Shown here: in pieces, positions 8,618 through 16,284 of the stretch
Layout of the letters: each line of letters starts with the position of its first letter
Numbering within the stretch: the first letter of the stretch is position 1
Assembly (NCBI RefSeq): GCF_004801405.1
Contig: NZ_SSOB01000040.1
Span: 1 to 64,000, forward strand
Reading direction: 5' to 3'
Source of the DNA: Cohnella fermenti
Lineage (GTDB): Bacteria > Bacillota > Bacilli > Paenibacillales > Paenibacillaceae
Length of the DNA: 64,000 bases
Notes under the pieces: model-generated
Databases searched by the model: none
What the model saw: the letters and a program-made list of their open reading frames with translations, nothing else
Told to the model about the DNA's origin: nothing
Position numbers and translations under genes: made by a program

Positions 8618-8642
8618 TGGCTCTGCGGGGCCTTGCGAAGCA

Positions 8643-8688
8643 CGCGCTGAACTTCCACGGGACAGGTGGAGGGGCGGCGCTTTTTTTT
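8643..8688 (+). terminator. Terminator after yabA
   Basis: The inner stem CTTCCAC / GTGGAGG with a six-base loop is flanked by outer GCGC arms and followed by eight T residues. It starts 26 bases after the yabA stop. Confidence 0.75.
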
Positions 8689-8739
8689 GGGGACTGCCGT
8701 GGGTAAGTATAGGCCGGTGAACGCATGGGCGGCGGAACG

Positions 8740-8985
8740 TCGACGCCTAAGCTTCTTCTGCGTCGTTAGGGAGCGTGGCGAAATCGGTGGAGCTGCGGAG
8801 GCTGTAGGGGGCGCGGAGCAGCGGAGCTGTGGAGGTTGCTGAGGTTGCGGGAGCAGTAGGAGCCACAGAGGCTATGGGAGCTGCGAATTCGTCGAAGTTG
8901 CGGGAGTTGAGGAAGTTGAAGTCGCGGAAGCTATGGAAGGCTGTCGAAGCTGCAGCTATGGAAGCGCTATGGAAGCCGCCGAAGC
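8740..8985. repeat. Degenerate purine-rich low-complexity tract
   Basis: The plus strand is built from irregular repeats of words such as GGAGCTG, GGAGGCT and GAAGTTG about nine bases apart. A reverse frame through it encodes only Ala/Ser/Phe-rich sequence and has no ribosome site, so it is not taken as a gene. It lies immediately before repeat copy B. Together with that copy and the tracts at 9241-9700 it fills the gene-free stretch 8689-9701. Confidence 0.6.
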
Positions 8986-9021
8986 GTGTGGACACTGTCT
9001 AAGCCGCTGGGTCGAGCAATT

Positions 9022-9194
9022 TATGTGAAAATTCACATTCGTGCAGCTTGATAACGGGCAGTTTGGACGATTATATGTGAAAAATAGCATACATGGAGAA
9101 AATTTCGACCCGAAGTATCGTATATATGCTAAAAATCGCATAAAACGCCGCAATTACCCTCGATCCGAGGCCGACGAATGTGAAAAATCACATA
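9022..9194. repeat. Dispersed palindrome repeat, copy B (four units)
   Basis: Units begin at 9022, 9074, 9125 and 9177 (spacings 52, 51, 52). The first is TATGTGAAAATTCACATT and the last AATGTGAAAAATCACATA. Middle units carry substitutions (TATGTGAAAAATAGCATA, TATGCTAAAAATCGCATA). The inter-unit text ATAACGGGCAGTTTGG is shared almost unchanged with copies C and D, which shows common descent of the whole element and not only of the palindromes. Confidence 0.88.
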
Positions 9195-9240
9195 AAATCG
9201 CAAATTGTGGGTTGGATGGTGGTGGGTAGGCAACAAATGG

Positions 9241-9279
9241 CAAAAACCATCCTCAAAAACCATCCTCAAAAACCATCCT
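9241..9279. repeat. 13-bp tandem repeat (three copies)
   Basis: CAAAAACCATCCT is repeated three times in perfect tandem with the beginning of a fourth. It lies 46 bases after repeat copy B in the same gene-free stretch. Confidence 0.85.
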
Positions 9280-9445
9280 CAAAAGCCTCAGGGGCCGGAG
9301 AGGGGAATCGCTTGGCGGGGAAATCGCAGGATAAGGAAGGATCAAGAGGGATAGAGCAGGATCGAGGGATTGAGGAACCGAGAAGGAGAGAGTTGGATGG
9401 AGGGTCGAGAAAGATAGAGCAGAATAGGGGACCGAGACGGATGGA

Positions 9446-9505
9446 GATAGGGAAGAATCGAGAAGGATAGGGAAGATTCGAGAAGGATAGGGAAGAATCG
9501 AGGGA
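9446..9505. repeat. 20-bp tandem repeat in a purine-rich tract
   Basis: GATAGGGAAGAATCGAGAAG is repeated three times with single-base changes. It is embedded in a purine-rich plus strand that runs from about 9290 to 9700. The last part (9607-9695) consists of GAAAGCGAC-type words just before the trmN start. Confidence 0.8.
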
Positions 9506-9701
9506 CAGGTACAGAGAAATACGCGGAGACCGGCGGTGATCGGCAGGATGAGGAAGAGGGCTTCGAGTGGAACACGTGGCAATTCGCCATAAGATCGGGT
9601 AAGCTTGTGGGCATGAAGAGAGAACGAAGAGAAAGCGAAGAAAGCGACGAAAGCGACGAAAGCAAAGGAAGCAAAGAAAGCGACGGGAAGGCGGCGGTAA
9701 G

Positions 9702-10583
9702 GTGGCGACGATGCCGAACGGGGCCGGGGAAGCGGGCCGTGCGGATAACGATAACGATACGGGAAGATGGGGCAACCGGGAGGCCGAGGCGCAGCAGAGA
9801 GCCCTCCTGAAGCCGGGAGAGCGGCTGGACGATCTGCTGACATACGAGCTGAAGATTATTCAGAGCCAGGAGGTGTTCAGCTTCTCGCTGGATGCGGTTC
9901 TGCTCGCGAGGTTCGCGACGGTGCCGCCTCGCGGGCGGGTGCTTGATCTGTGTACGGGCAACGGGGTCATTCCGTTGTTGCTCTCGACCCGGACGGCCGC
10001 CCGGATCGATGGCGTCGAGATTCAGCCGCGTCTCGCCGACATGGCGAAGCGGAGCGTGGCGCTTAACGGGCTTGCGGAGCGGATCGCGATTGTGCGGGCG
10101 GACTTGAAGCAATTCGACAGTCCGGAGGGCCTCTACGACGCGGTGACGGTGAATCCGCCCTACATGCCGGTGAAGTCCGGGGAACGGAAGGAGAACATCC
10201 ACCAGGCGATGGCGCGCCACGAGCTCGGCTGCACGCTTGAGGACGTCGCAGCGGCTTGCTCGCGGCTGGTGAAGCGGGGAGGCCGCGTCGCGATGGTCCA
10301 TCGCCCGTCGCGGCTGGCCGAGATCATGGAGGCGCTGCGAAGGAATCGGCTCGAGCCGAAGCGGCTGCGCTTCATCCACTCCCATGCGGAGAGCGAAGCG
10401 AATATGGTGTTGATCGAGGCGCTCAAGGAAGGCAAGCCGGAGATCCGTCTGCTTCCTCCGCTCATTGTCTACCATAGAGAGAGGGAGTATACGCAGGAGC
10501 TGCTGGACGTCTTCTATGGAAGAAGAAGCGAATTGGCCGATCACGGCAACAACGACGAGCGGACGGAGGCGGAATCGCAATGA
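9702..10583 (+). CDS. tRNA1(Val) (adenine-N6)-methyltransferase family protein (YabB/TrmN6)
   Basis: About 293 residues, class I SAM-dependent methyltransferase. Conserved blocks are the N-terminal DDLLTYELKIIQS, the SAM-binding LDLCTGNGVIPLLLS, and the N6-adenine motif NPPYMPV, all as in YabB/TrmN6. The target by family is the adenine next to the anticodon stem of tRNA-Val, or a related substrate. The GTG at 9702 is a weak start: upstream DNA is purine-rich low-complexity sequence that gives no clean ribosome site, and an ATG at 9711 is an alternative. The last four bases (ATGA) overlap the rsmI start, so the two are coupled. yazA, which sits between them in B. subtilis, is absent. Confidence 0.85.
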   Translation: MATMPNGAGEAGRADNDNDTGRWGNREAEAQQRALLKPGERLDDLLTYELKIIQSQEVFSFSLDAVLLARFATVPPRGRVLDLCTGNGVIPLLLSTRTAARIDGVEIQPRLADMAKRSVALNGLAERIAIVRADLKQFDSPEGLYDAVTVNPPYMPVKSGERKENIHQAMARHELGCTLEDVAAACSRLVKRGGRVAMVHRPSRLAEIMEALRRNRLEPKRLRFIHSHAESEANMVLIEALKEGKPEIRLLPPLIVYHREREYTQELLDVFYGRRSELADHGNNDERTEAESQ

Positions 10584-11524
10584 GCGCATCGGACACGCAA
10601 CAGAGCACTGTACAGGTACAGAAGAGCTTCGCTTCCCGCGAGAAGCCGGGAACGCTCTATCTGGTCGCCACCCCGATCGGCAACCTCGAGGACATGACAT
10701 TCCGCGCGATCCGCACCTTGAAGGAGGTCGATCTGATCGCGGCGGAGGACACCCGGCAGTCGCGCAAGCTGCTGACCCACTTCGAGATCGGCAAGCGGCT
10801 CGTCAGCTACCACGAGCACAATAAAGAAGCGAGCGGGCCGGAGCTGCTGCGTCTTCTCTCCGAGGGAAGCAGCATCGCCTTGATCAGCGATGCGGGGCTG
10901 CCTGCCATCTCCGATCCCGGTGCCGATCTGGTCGCCGAGGCGGCGGCCCTGGGCATTCCCGTCGTGCCGATTCCGGGGGCGAATGCGGCGTTGTCGGCCC
11001 TGATCGTCTCCGCGCTGCCGACGGACCGGTTCCTGTTCGCCGGCTTCCCGCCGCGCGATCGCAAGGGAATGGAGCGGTTCCTGGACGGAATCGGCTCGGA
11101 GCCCGGCACCGTCATTCTCTATGAAGCCCCTCACCGGCTGAAGAAGACGCTCGAGGCGATCTCCTCGAGATGGGGGCATCGGCGGATGGCGATCGTGCGC
11201 GAGCTGACGAAGCGGTACGAGGAGGTCGTGCGGGGCACGGTCGATGCCTGTCTCCGGCACCTTGAGGAAGTGCCGCCGCTCGGCGAATGCGTGCTGTTGC
11301 TCGAAGGGGCCGCAGCGGAGTCCGATGGGCAGGGACAACGGTCCGGCGGCGCCGGGACAGGCTCCGCAGCCGAGGCATGGTGGTCGTCGCTGTCGCTTGC
11401 CGAACATGTGGATAAGTACGAAGCCGATTCGGGCAGCCGGAAGGAAGCGATGCGCTTGGCGGCGAGAGATCGCGGCCTGTCGCGCCGGGACGTCTATCAA
11501 GCGCTGCTGGATCAAGAAGAGTGA
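10580..11524 (+). CDS. rsmI: 16S rRNA 2'-O-ribose C1402 methyltransferase
   Basis: 314 residues. RsmI methylates the ribose of C1402 in the decoding centre of 16S rRNA. The N-terminal tetrapyrrole-methylase fold shows GTLYLVATPIGNLEDMTFRA and AEDTRQSRKLL, both family signatures, then SDAGLPAISDPG. A C-terminal region of about 50 residues follows a Gly/Ala/Gln-rich linker at roughly 255-270. The start overlaps the trmN stop. A perfect consensus DnaA box (TGTGGATAA) falls inside the coding sequence at 11407-11415. Confidence 0.93.
   Translation: MSASDTQQSTVQVQKSFASREKPGTLYLVATPIGNLEDMTFRAIRTLKEVDLIAAEDTRQSRKLLTHFEIGKRLVSYHEHNKEASGPELLRLLSEGSSIALISDAGLPAISDPGADLVAEAAALGIPVVPIPGANAALSALIVSALPTDRFLFAGFPPRDRKGMERFLDGIGSEPGTVILYEAPHRLKKTLEAISSRWGHRRMAIVRELTKRYEEVVRGTVDACLRHLEEVPPLGECVLLLEGAAAESDGQGQRSGGAGTGSAAEAWWSSLSLAEHVDKYEADSGSRKEAMRLAARDRGLSRRDVYQALLDQEE
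11407..11415 (-). promoter_or_regulatory. Consensus DnaA box within rsmI
   Basis: TGTGGATAA is the exact reverse complement of the consensus DnaA box TTATCCACA. It lies 113 bases before a pair of abutting perfect boxes at 11528-11545. Confidence 0.6.
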
Positions 11525-11527
11525 ACG

Positions 11528-11545
11528 TTATCCACATGTGGATAA
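11528..11545. promoter_or_regulatory. Pair of inverted consensus DnaA boxes
   Basis: TTATCCACA (11528-11536) is directly followed by TGTGGATAA (11537-11545). With one more base on each side they form a perfect 20-bp palindrome (11527-11546) between the rsmI stop and the abrB terminator. Both halves are exact consensus DnaA boxes. Confidence 0.65.
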
Positions 11546-11548
11546 CAA

Positions 11549-11581
11549 CAAAAAAATCCCTCCCGAGCAAAAACGGGAGGG
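11549..11581 (-). terminator. Terminator of abrB
   Basis: On the minus strand a stem CCCTCCCG / CGGGAGGG with an A/T-rich loop is followed by ATTTTTTTG. It lies about 70 bases after the abrB stop. The poly-A side faces rsmI, so it works mainly for abrB. Confidence 0.85.
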
Positions 11582-11651
11582 GTGCAAGGAGATATAAAAA
11601 GGTTAGAATTAACAAATTTTAGACTTTCGTTTTCTATTATAGCACACTTCT

Positions 11652-11906
11652 TTAATTTGTCACAGGTGCAGGCAAATCCTTCAAGCATTCTCGGCAAACA
11701 ATTTTGCCTTTGAAGTAGATCACGCTCTCTGCGTTGCCGCAGAAGATACAGGCAGGTTCATACTTCTTCAGCATGATGCGCTCCCCATCCACATAAATCT
11801 CGAGCGCGTCCTTCTCTCCGATGCCCAGCGTACGACGCAGCTCGATCGGAATAACGACGCGTCCGAGCTCGTCCACCTTACGAACAATACCAGTTGACTT
11901 CATCAT
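11652..11906 (-). CDS. abrB: Transition-state regulator AbrB
   Basis: 84 residues. The N-terminal 50 match the AbrB swapped-hairpin DNA-binding domain closely (STGIVRKVDELGRVVIPIEL, then RRTLGI). AbrB represses stationary-phase genes, including spoVG, during growth. The C-terminal third differs from B. subtilis AbrB: it holds two Cys pairs, CIFC and CREC, about 19 residues apart, suggesting a small zinc ribbon in place of the usual multimerisation region. AGGAGAGGAAG precedes the first ATG; a second ATG follows directly. It is the only reverse gene between 1.3 and 25.7 kb and has its own promoter, with Spo0A boxes downstream of the start point. Confidence 0.93.
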   Translation of the reverse strand: MMKSTGIVRKVDELGRVVIPIELRRTLGIGEKDALEIYVDGERIMLKKYEPACIFCGNAESVIYFKGKIVCRECLKDLPAPVTN

Positions 11907-11981
11907 TTGGAAAACTTCCTCTCCTCAAGGTAAAATAAAGACAAAAGCTTCTAGCAAACGTGCAACACGGACGAAAGTGAA

Positions 11982-11999
11982 TTCGTCAGCATTCGACAA
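11982..11999 (-). promoter_or_regulatory. Spo0A boxes at abrB
   Basis: Read on the minus strand, TTGTCGAA is followed two bases later by TGACGAA, the same tandem order as the Spo0A boxes of the B. subtilis abrB promoter. They lie about 16-33 bases downstream of the predicted abrB start point, where bound Spo0A~P would repress. Further 0A-like sites are at 12177-12184 (TTGTCGAA on the minus strand) and 12198-12205 (TTGTCGAT, plus strand). Confidence 0.75.
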
Positions 12000-12021
12000 A
12001 ATTCTCGATTAACTGCCTATA

Positions 12022-12050
12022 ATCATACCAACCATTCCCAGATAAGTCAA
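12022..12050 (-). promoter_or_regulatory. Sigma-A promoter of abrB
   Basis: On the minus strand TTGACT (12050-12045) and TATGAT (12027-12022) are separated by exactly 17 bases. The predicted start is near 12015, about 110 bases upstream of the abrB ATG. The rest of the 354-bp divergent region between abrB and the next gene is A/T-rich and holds the additional 0A-like boxes. Confidence 0.75.
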
Positions 12051-12260
12051 CCGAGATATTGCCGTGCTGCCAAGAAAATCCGACAAACCCCTTTAAATAC
12101 AAGAAACAAAACAGGTACTAAAACGAAAATGGTCCAAATAATAGGGATGAAAGTCCCATTACATATAACGACAACATTCGACAATAGTTTCGGTTTTTTG
12201 TCGATTTAGGGACAAGAAAATTATGGATTGTAAAAATTATGGATTACGGAGGTGCTGTCT

Positions 12261-13553
12261 ATGTTCCGACCGCTCGATGAGGAGAAGGTATTCAAGGACC
12301 CGGTTCATCATTCCATCTACGTGCAGGACGCGACGATCTGGAAGCTGATCAATACGCCGGAATTCCAACGTTTGAGGAGGATTCGCCAGCTCGGGACGAC
12401 ATATCTGACATTCCATGGCGCGGAGCATAGTCGATTCTCCCATTCTCTGGGCGTCTATGAGATCACGCGCAAAATTATTAACCAATTTGAGCGTAACGGA
12501 TATAAAGATTGGCCGCAAGGGGAGAAAATGGTAAGTTTATGCGCTTCTTTGTTGCACGATGTCGGACACGGACCGTTCTCCCATGCTATTGAGCAGGTGT
12601 TCGACACCGATCACGAGGAATGGACGTGCGCCATCGTTCTCGGACAGACGGAGATCAATCGCGTGCTGCGGGAAGCGGACGAGCAGCTCCCTCAGAAGGT
12701 AGCCTCGGTGATCCGCAAGACGTATGACAAGCCGATCGTTGTCAGCCTCGTGTCCAGTCAGATGGACGCCGACCGAATGGATTATTTGCTTCGGGACGCC
12801 TACTTCACCGGGGTTAATTACGGAACGTTCGATCTCGATCGGATTCTTCGTGTTCTCCGGCCGCATCAAGGGCGGATCGTCGTCAAGGAGAGCGGCATGC
12901 ATGCGGTCGAGGACTATCTGATGTCGCGCTACCAGATGTATTGGCAGATTTATTTCCACCCCGTTACTCGCAGCTCGGATATTATTCTTAAGAAGATTTT
13001 CCGAAGGGCCGTCGAGCTTCATCAGAGCGGTTACCGCTTCGAGTTCATGCTGGGATCGCTCAAGAAGCTGCTTCAAGGCGAACTGGACGTGGAAGCTTAT
13101 CTGTCTCTGGACGACAATGCGGCGTTCACCGCGTTCGGCGAGTGGGCGCGCGAGAAGGATGAACTGCTCTCGGATCTGTGTCGAAGGTTCCTGGACCGGC
13201 GGTTGTATAAATATGTTCAATTGGAGAAAATGGACCCGGAGCTCGTGGAGGAACTGAGGAGGGAATGGGTCACGCTTGGGCTCCATCCCGAGTACCACCT
13301 GGAGACGGATACGGTGGTCGATCTGCCCTATGACTTGTACAAGCCGGGGACCGAAGCGGGAGCTTCCGAGAAGCCGCCGATCCTGCTGCTTGACGACAAG
13401 GACCAGATGACCGAGATCTCCGCGAAATCAGACATTATCCGCTCGATTGCGGGCATCCACCGCGGCAAGTACTACATCTACTACCCGGAAGAACCGCTTC
13501 GCGAGAAGGCGGATCGACTTAAGCCCTATACCCGGGAGCTGCTGCGTTTATAA
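12261..13553 (+). CDS. HD-domain phosphohydrolase (YwfO-like)
   Basis: About 430 residues. The N-terminal half is an HD domain with the metal ligands in HSRFSHSLGVYE and SLLHDVGHGPFSHAIE. The surrounding blocks FQRLRRIRQLG and SSQMDADRMDYLLRDA match the YwfO/dGTPase-related family. Members hydrolyse nucleotides, with dNTPs or modified nucleotides proposed; the exact substrate here is unknown. The ATG at 12261 is chosen because GGAGG lies eight bases upstream; an upstream GTG at 12252 overlaps that site. In B. subtilis and many relatives metS (methionyl-tRNA synthetase) occupies this place between abrB and tatD; no metS is seen in the window. Confidence 0.85.
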   Translation: MFRPLDEEKVFKDPVHHSIYVQDATIWKLINTPEFQRLRRIRQLGTTYLTFHGAEHSRFSHSLGVYEITRKIINQFERNGYKDWPQGEKMVSLCASLLHDVGHGPFSHAIEQVFDTDHEEWTCAIVLGQTEINRVLREADEQLPQKVASVIRKTYDKPIVVSLVSSQMDADRMDYLLRDAYFTGVNYGTFDLDRILRVLRPHQGRIVVKESGMHAVEDYLMSRYQMYWQIYFHPVTRSSDIILKKIFRRAVELHQSGYRFEFMLGSLKKLLQGELDVEAYLSLDDNAAFTAFGEWAREKDELLSDLCRRFLDRRLYKYVQLEKMDPELVEELRREWVTLGLHPEYHLETDTVVDLPYDLYKPGTEAGASEKPPILLLDDKDQMTEISAKSDIIRSIAGIHRGKYYIYYPEEPLREKADRLKPYTRELLRL

Positions 13554-13591
13554 TAGAAGCAACAAGAAGCGCAAAGGAGACGAAATCGGAC

Positions 13592-14365
13592 ATGTTATTC
13601 GACACTCATGCACATATGGATTCCCCTAAATTCGACGAGGATCGCGAGGAGATGATCGAACGCGCCAGAGCGGCGGGAGTCGAGAAGATCGTCAACATCG
13701 GCTTCAACCGCGAGACGATCCCGACCACGATGGAACTGGCCGAGAAGTACCCGTTTATCTACGCGGCGGTCGGCTGGCATCCGACGGATGCGATCGACAT
13801 GAAGCTGGAGGAGGACCTCGCCTGGATCGAGAGGCTGTGCGCTCATCCGAAAGTGGTAGCGATCGGCGAGATCGGGCTGGATTACTACTGGGACACGTCT
13901 CCCAAAGACATCCAGCAGCTTGTGTTCCGCGAGCAGATTCGCCTGGCCAAGCGGCTTAAGAAGCCGATCGTCATTCACAATCGGGACGCTCATGCGGATG
14001 TGGTCCGATTGCTCCAGGAAGAGGGGGCATCCGAGGTCGGGGGCATCATGCATTGCTTCTCCGGAAGCTGGGAAATTGCCAAACAATGCCTCGATATGAA
14101 CTTCTATATTTCCTTCGGCGGACCGGTCACATTCAAGAATGCGAAGGTTCCCAAAGAGGTGCTGGAGAAGGTTCCGAACGACCGATTATTGATCGAGACG
14201 GACGCCCCATATTTGACTCCTCACCCCCATCGCGGGAAGCGAAATGAGCCCGCTTACGTGCGTCTCGTTGCAGAGGCGGCAGCGGAAATAAAAGGGATTT
14301 CAGTGGAAGATATAGGGAATTTAACGATGCGAAATAGCTTGGAGTGTTTTGGACTTGCGAGATAA
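13592..14365 (+). CDS. tatD: TatD family metal-dependent deoxyribonuclease (YabD)
   Basis: 257 residues, TIM-barrel metallohydrolase. Metal-binding signatures are visible: FDTHAHMD at residues 3-10, GEIGLDYYWD near 93, PIVIHNRDAHAD near 130, MHCFSGSW near 152 and IETDAPYLTPHPHRGKRNEP near 205. TatD proteins are Mg-dependent 3'-5' DNases linked to repair. AAGGAG is 9 bases upstream. It directly follows the HD hydrolase and may be co-transcribed with it. Confidence 0.94.
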   Translation: MLFDTHAHMDSPKFDEDREEMIERARAAGVEKIVNIGFNRETIPTTMELAEKYPFIYAAVGWHPTDAIDMKLEEDLAWIERLCAHPKVVAIGEIGLDYYWDTSPKDIQQLVFREQIRLAKRLKKPIVIHNRDAHADVVRLLQEEGASEVGGIMHCFSGSWEIAKQCLDMNFYISFGGPVTFKNAKVPKEVLEKVPNDRLLIETDAPYLTPHPHRGKRNEPAYVRLVAEAAAEIKGISVEDIGNLTMRNSLECFGLAR

Positions 14366-14551
14366 AACGGTAACATTCGAAGAAAATGAAACCCTTTATC
14401 CGATAAAACTGATATTTGCTCATCAAAACGCCCATTGGAGATAAAATTCACCGAAAACGGGTCAAATTCGCCCTTTGACCCTTCTTTACACCTGAAGCGC
14501 CGAGGGGTTATCATCACAATCAGAAGTTTGAATATGGCATCCCTTTTCCAG

Positions 14552-14730
14552 TACGCTTAATCTCCGATGAGGAGAACGGGGGACCCGCTGCGGAGGACGA
14601 ATCGTTCTGATTCGGTCGGAAGCAGGCGAGCAATCTTGGGGTGAATATCGATTGATATAGCGATTCATGTATCGATTGATTAGGGCGACTCTCTTCGTCC
14701 GAACCCGACAGCTAACCTCGTAAGCGTGGT
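14552..14730 (+). ncRNA. ydaO/yuaA (cyclic di-AMP) riboswitch
   Basis: This leader shows the conserved ydaO-type blocks in order: ACGCTTAATCTCC at the 5' side, GAACGGGGGACCC, TTGGGGTGAAT, then TCCGAACCCGACAGCTAACC and CGTAAGCGT. The ends ACGCTTA (14553-14559) and TAAGCGT (14721-14727) pair as P1. The variable arm (about 14640-14680) contains the GATTGATATAGCGATTCATG region. It lies about 285 bases before a YabE/RpfB-like cell-wall gene, a classic context for this class. Ligand binding is expected to lower expression through the terminator that follows. Confidence 0.88.
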
Positions 14731-14781
14731 AGAGAGAGGTCACCTCGTGCTGCCCAATTCCCTTTGACTCGTACACAAGCG

Positions 14782-14827
14782 GAAGCCACGAACAGATCCT
14801 CTGTCTGATCGAAGGCTTTTTTTGTTG
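14782..14827 (+). terminator. Riboswitch expression-platform terminator
   Basis: The core stem ACAGA / TCTGT, extended by outer GCC / GGC and GA / TC pairs with mismatches, is followed by seven T residues. Its place between the aptamer and the coding region fits a transcription-attenuation platform. The alternative antiterminator pairing was not worked out. The rest of the 14366-15015 gap holds a possible promoter region (14370-14550) and the leader down to the ribosome site. Confidence 0.65.
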
Positions 14828-15015
14828 CGCGTCCAACCTTAGACCCGAAGGGAGACCTTGAGTCGGCACCGGGAACCGCAGAACTGGGCAAGGCGACGCA
14901 CGTCCATGCGATTGCCGCATCGTATGGATATCCACGCCGTTATCATACATGGATAGTCGCGTCTGACAATCATGCGTAACAGTCGACGGCGGGGCTATGA
15001 AGGAGGAACGAGAAA

Positions 15016-16164
15016 ATGGGCTCAGTTCCATTAGGGGACACCCATGATCGAAGACCGACCGGCAAGCTTATCGCAGCGCGATGGAAGCATGGGCACTTGC
15101 GCTTGGTTCTTCTGAGCGTAATTCTCTCTTTTGCTATGACCATCTTGTTTCTAATGCTGCTGCACGGCGCGTCCGCCATGAGCGTGACCGTCGTGGACGG
15201 CGGGAAATCAACCGTCATCCAAACACGTAATTCCGATGTGCAATCGCTCCTGAAGGAGCATAGCATCACCGTAGGTCCGCACGATGAATTATCGGCGCCG
15301 CTGGCGACACCGCTCAGCGACGGCAGTACGATCGTCATCGATCGCGCGGCGGGAGTGAACCTCCTGGCGGATGGGAAGGACGTCATCGAATATACGACCG
15401 AGGAGACGGTCGGGGATGTGCTCGCATCCTTGAATCTGTCGCTCGGTGCGGACGATCGGCTTTATCCGTCGATTGACACGAAGGTGTACGACGGCATGAA
15501 GATTCGCATCATCCGCGTGAAGAAGGAAGTGAAGGAAGCTCGCTTGGAGGTTCCGTTCACGATTGTGGAGAAGAACGACAACAGCCTTGAGGTCGGGACG
15601 AAGAAGGTCGTTCAGACCGGCAAACAAGGAATTGTCGTCAAGCAGTTCGAGAAGGTGTACGAGGACGGCGAGCTCGTCAGCGACCGAATGGTGTCCAAGA
15701 CGGTTGTCGAGCCGAGCGTGCAGAAGATCGTAGCGGTCGGGACGAAGAAGAAGGCGGCCGTCACGACCCTGTCCTACAGCGCGAATGCGGAAGCCAAGAC
15801 GGTGACCGTGAACGGGACGCAGGTCAAGGTGAAGAGCGTGCTGAGCAACGTCGTTCTGACGGCGTATACGGCCGGTCCCGAATCGACAGGCAAGGACAAG
15901 GGCGATCCCGGTTACGGGATTACGGCTTCCGGCACCACCGTATCGGAAGGACGGACGATCTCGGTCGATCCGGACGTCATTCCGCTCGGTTGGTGGGTGT
16001 ACATCGAAGGCATCGGCTTGCGCCGCGCCGAGGATACCGGAAGTGCGATTAAAGGCAAGAAGATCGATGTTTACTTCGACAGCGAGAGCTACGCGAATAA
16101 GTTCGGTTTGAAGCGCGGTTATACCGTGTATGTGATCGGACCCGTAAAGCCGACCTCCGACTAA
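15016..16164 (+). CDS. yabE: YabE/RpfB-like cell-wall protein (ubiquitin-like, G5 and 3D domains)
   Basis: 382 residues. A short cytoplasmic N-terminus and one transmembrane segment (about 27-48) are followed by two ubiquitin-like DUF348 repeats (about 55-110 and 112-165) and a G5 domain (about 170-250). A C-terminal 3D domain (about 275-378) contains TAYTAGPESTG, GITASGT and a late DVYF block with catalytic-type aspartates. The architecture is that of resuscitation-promoting-factor-like muralytic enzymes. Many homologues have three DUF348 repeats; here two are clear. AAGGAGG precedes the ATG. Expression is probably controlled by the c-di-AMP riboswitch upstream. Confidence 0.9.
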   Translation: MGSVPLGDTHDRRPTGKLIAARWKHGHLRLVLLSVILSFAMTILFLMLLHGASAMSVTVVDGGKSTVIQTRNSDVQSLLKEHSITVGPHDELSAPLATPLSDGSTIVIDRAAGVNLLADGKDVIEYTTEETVGDVLASLNLSLGADDRLYPSIDTKVYDGMKIRIIRVKKEVKEARLEVPFTIVEKNDNSLEVGTKKVVQTGKQGIVVKQFEKVYEDGELVSDRMVSKTVVEPSVQKIVAVGTKKKAAVTTLSYSANAEAKTVTVNGTQVKVKSVLSNVVLTAYTAGPESTGKDKGDPGYGITASGTTVSEGRTISVDPDVIPLGWWVYIEGIGLRRAEDTGSAIKGKKIDVYFDSESYANKFGLKRGYTVYVIGPVKPTSD

Positions 16165-16284
16165 CCCGGAGGCGAGGCCGCAACAGAGGACGGCCCGATC
16201 GCCGAACGCTTTAAGTTTCATGGGGATGCCACCCTTGCAGCACATCGATCGTTATACAAGCGGAAGCCGGCGGATATGGCCGGG

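Noticed and set aside
8747..8995. Reverse 82-codon frame between yabA and repeat copy B
   Set aside because: It lies wholly in low-complexity DNA, has no ribosome site, and the product is only Ala/Ser/Phe/Thr-rich.
9041..9229. Small frame in repeat copy B with counterparts in copies A, C and D (motif DECEKSHK)
   Set aside because: Shared peptide words come from the repeat itself. One-base indels put the same segment in different frames in copy D, and changes between copies do not favour synonymous sites, so it is not considered coding.
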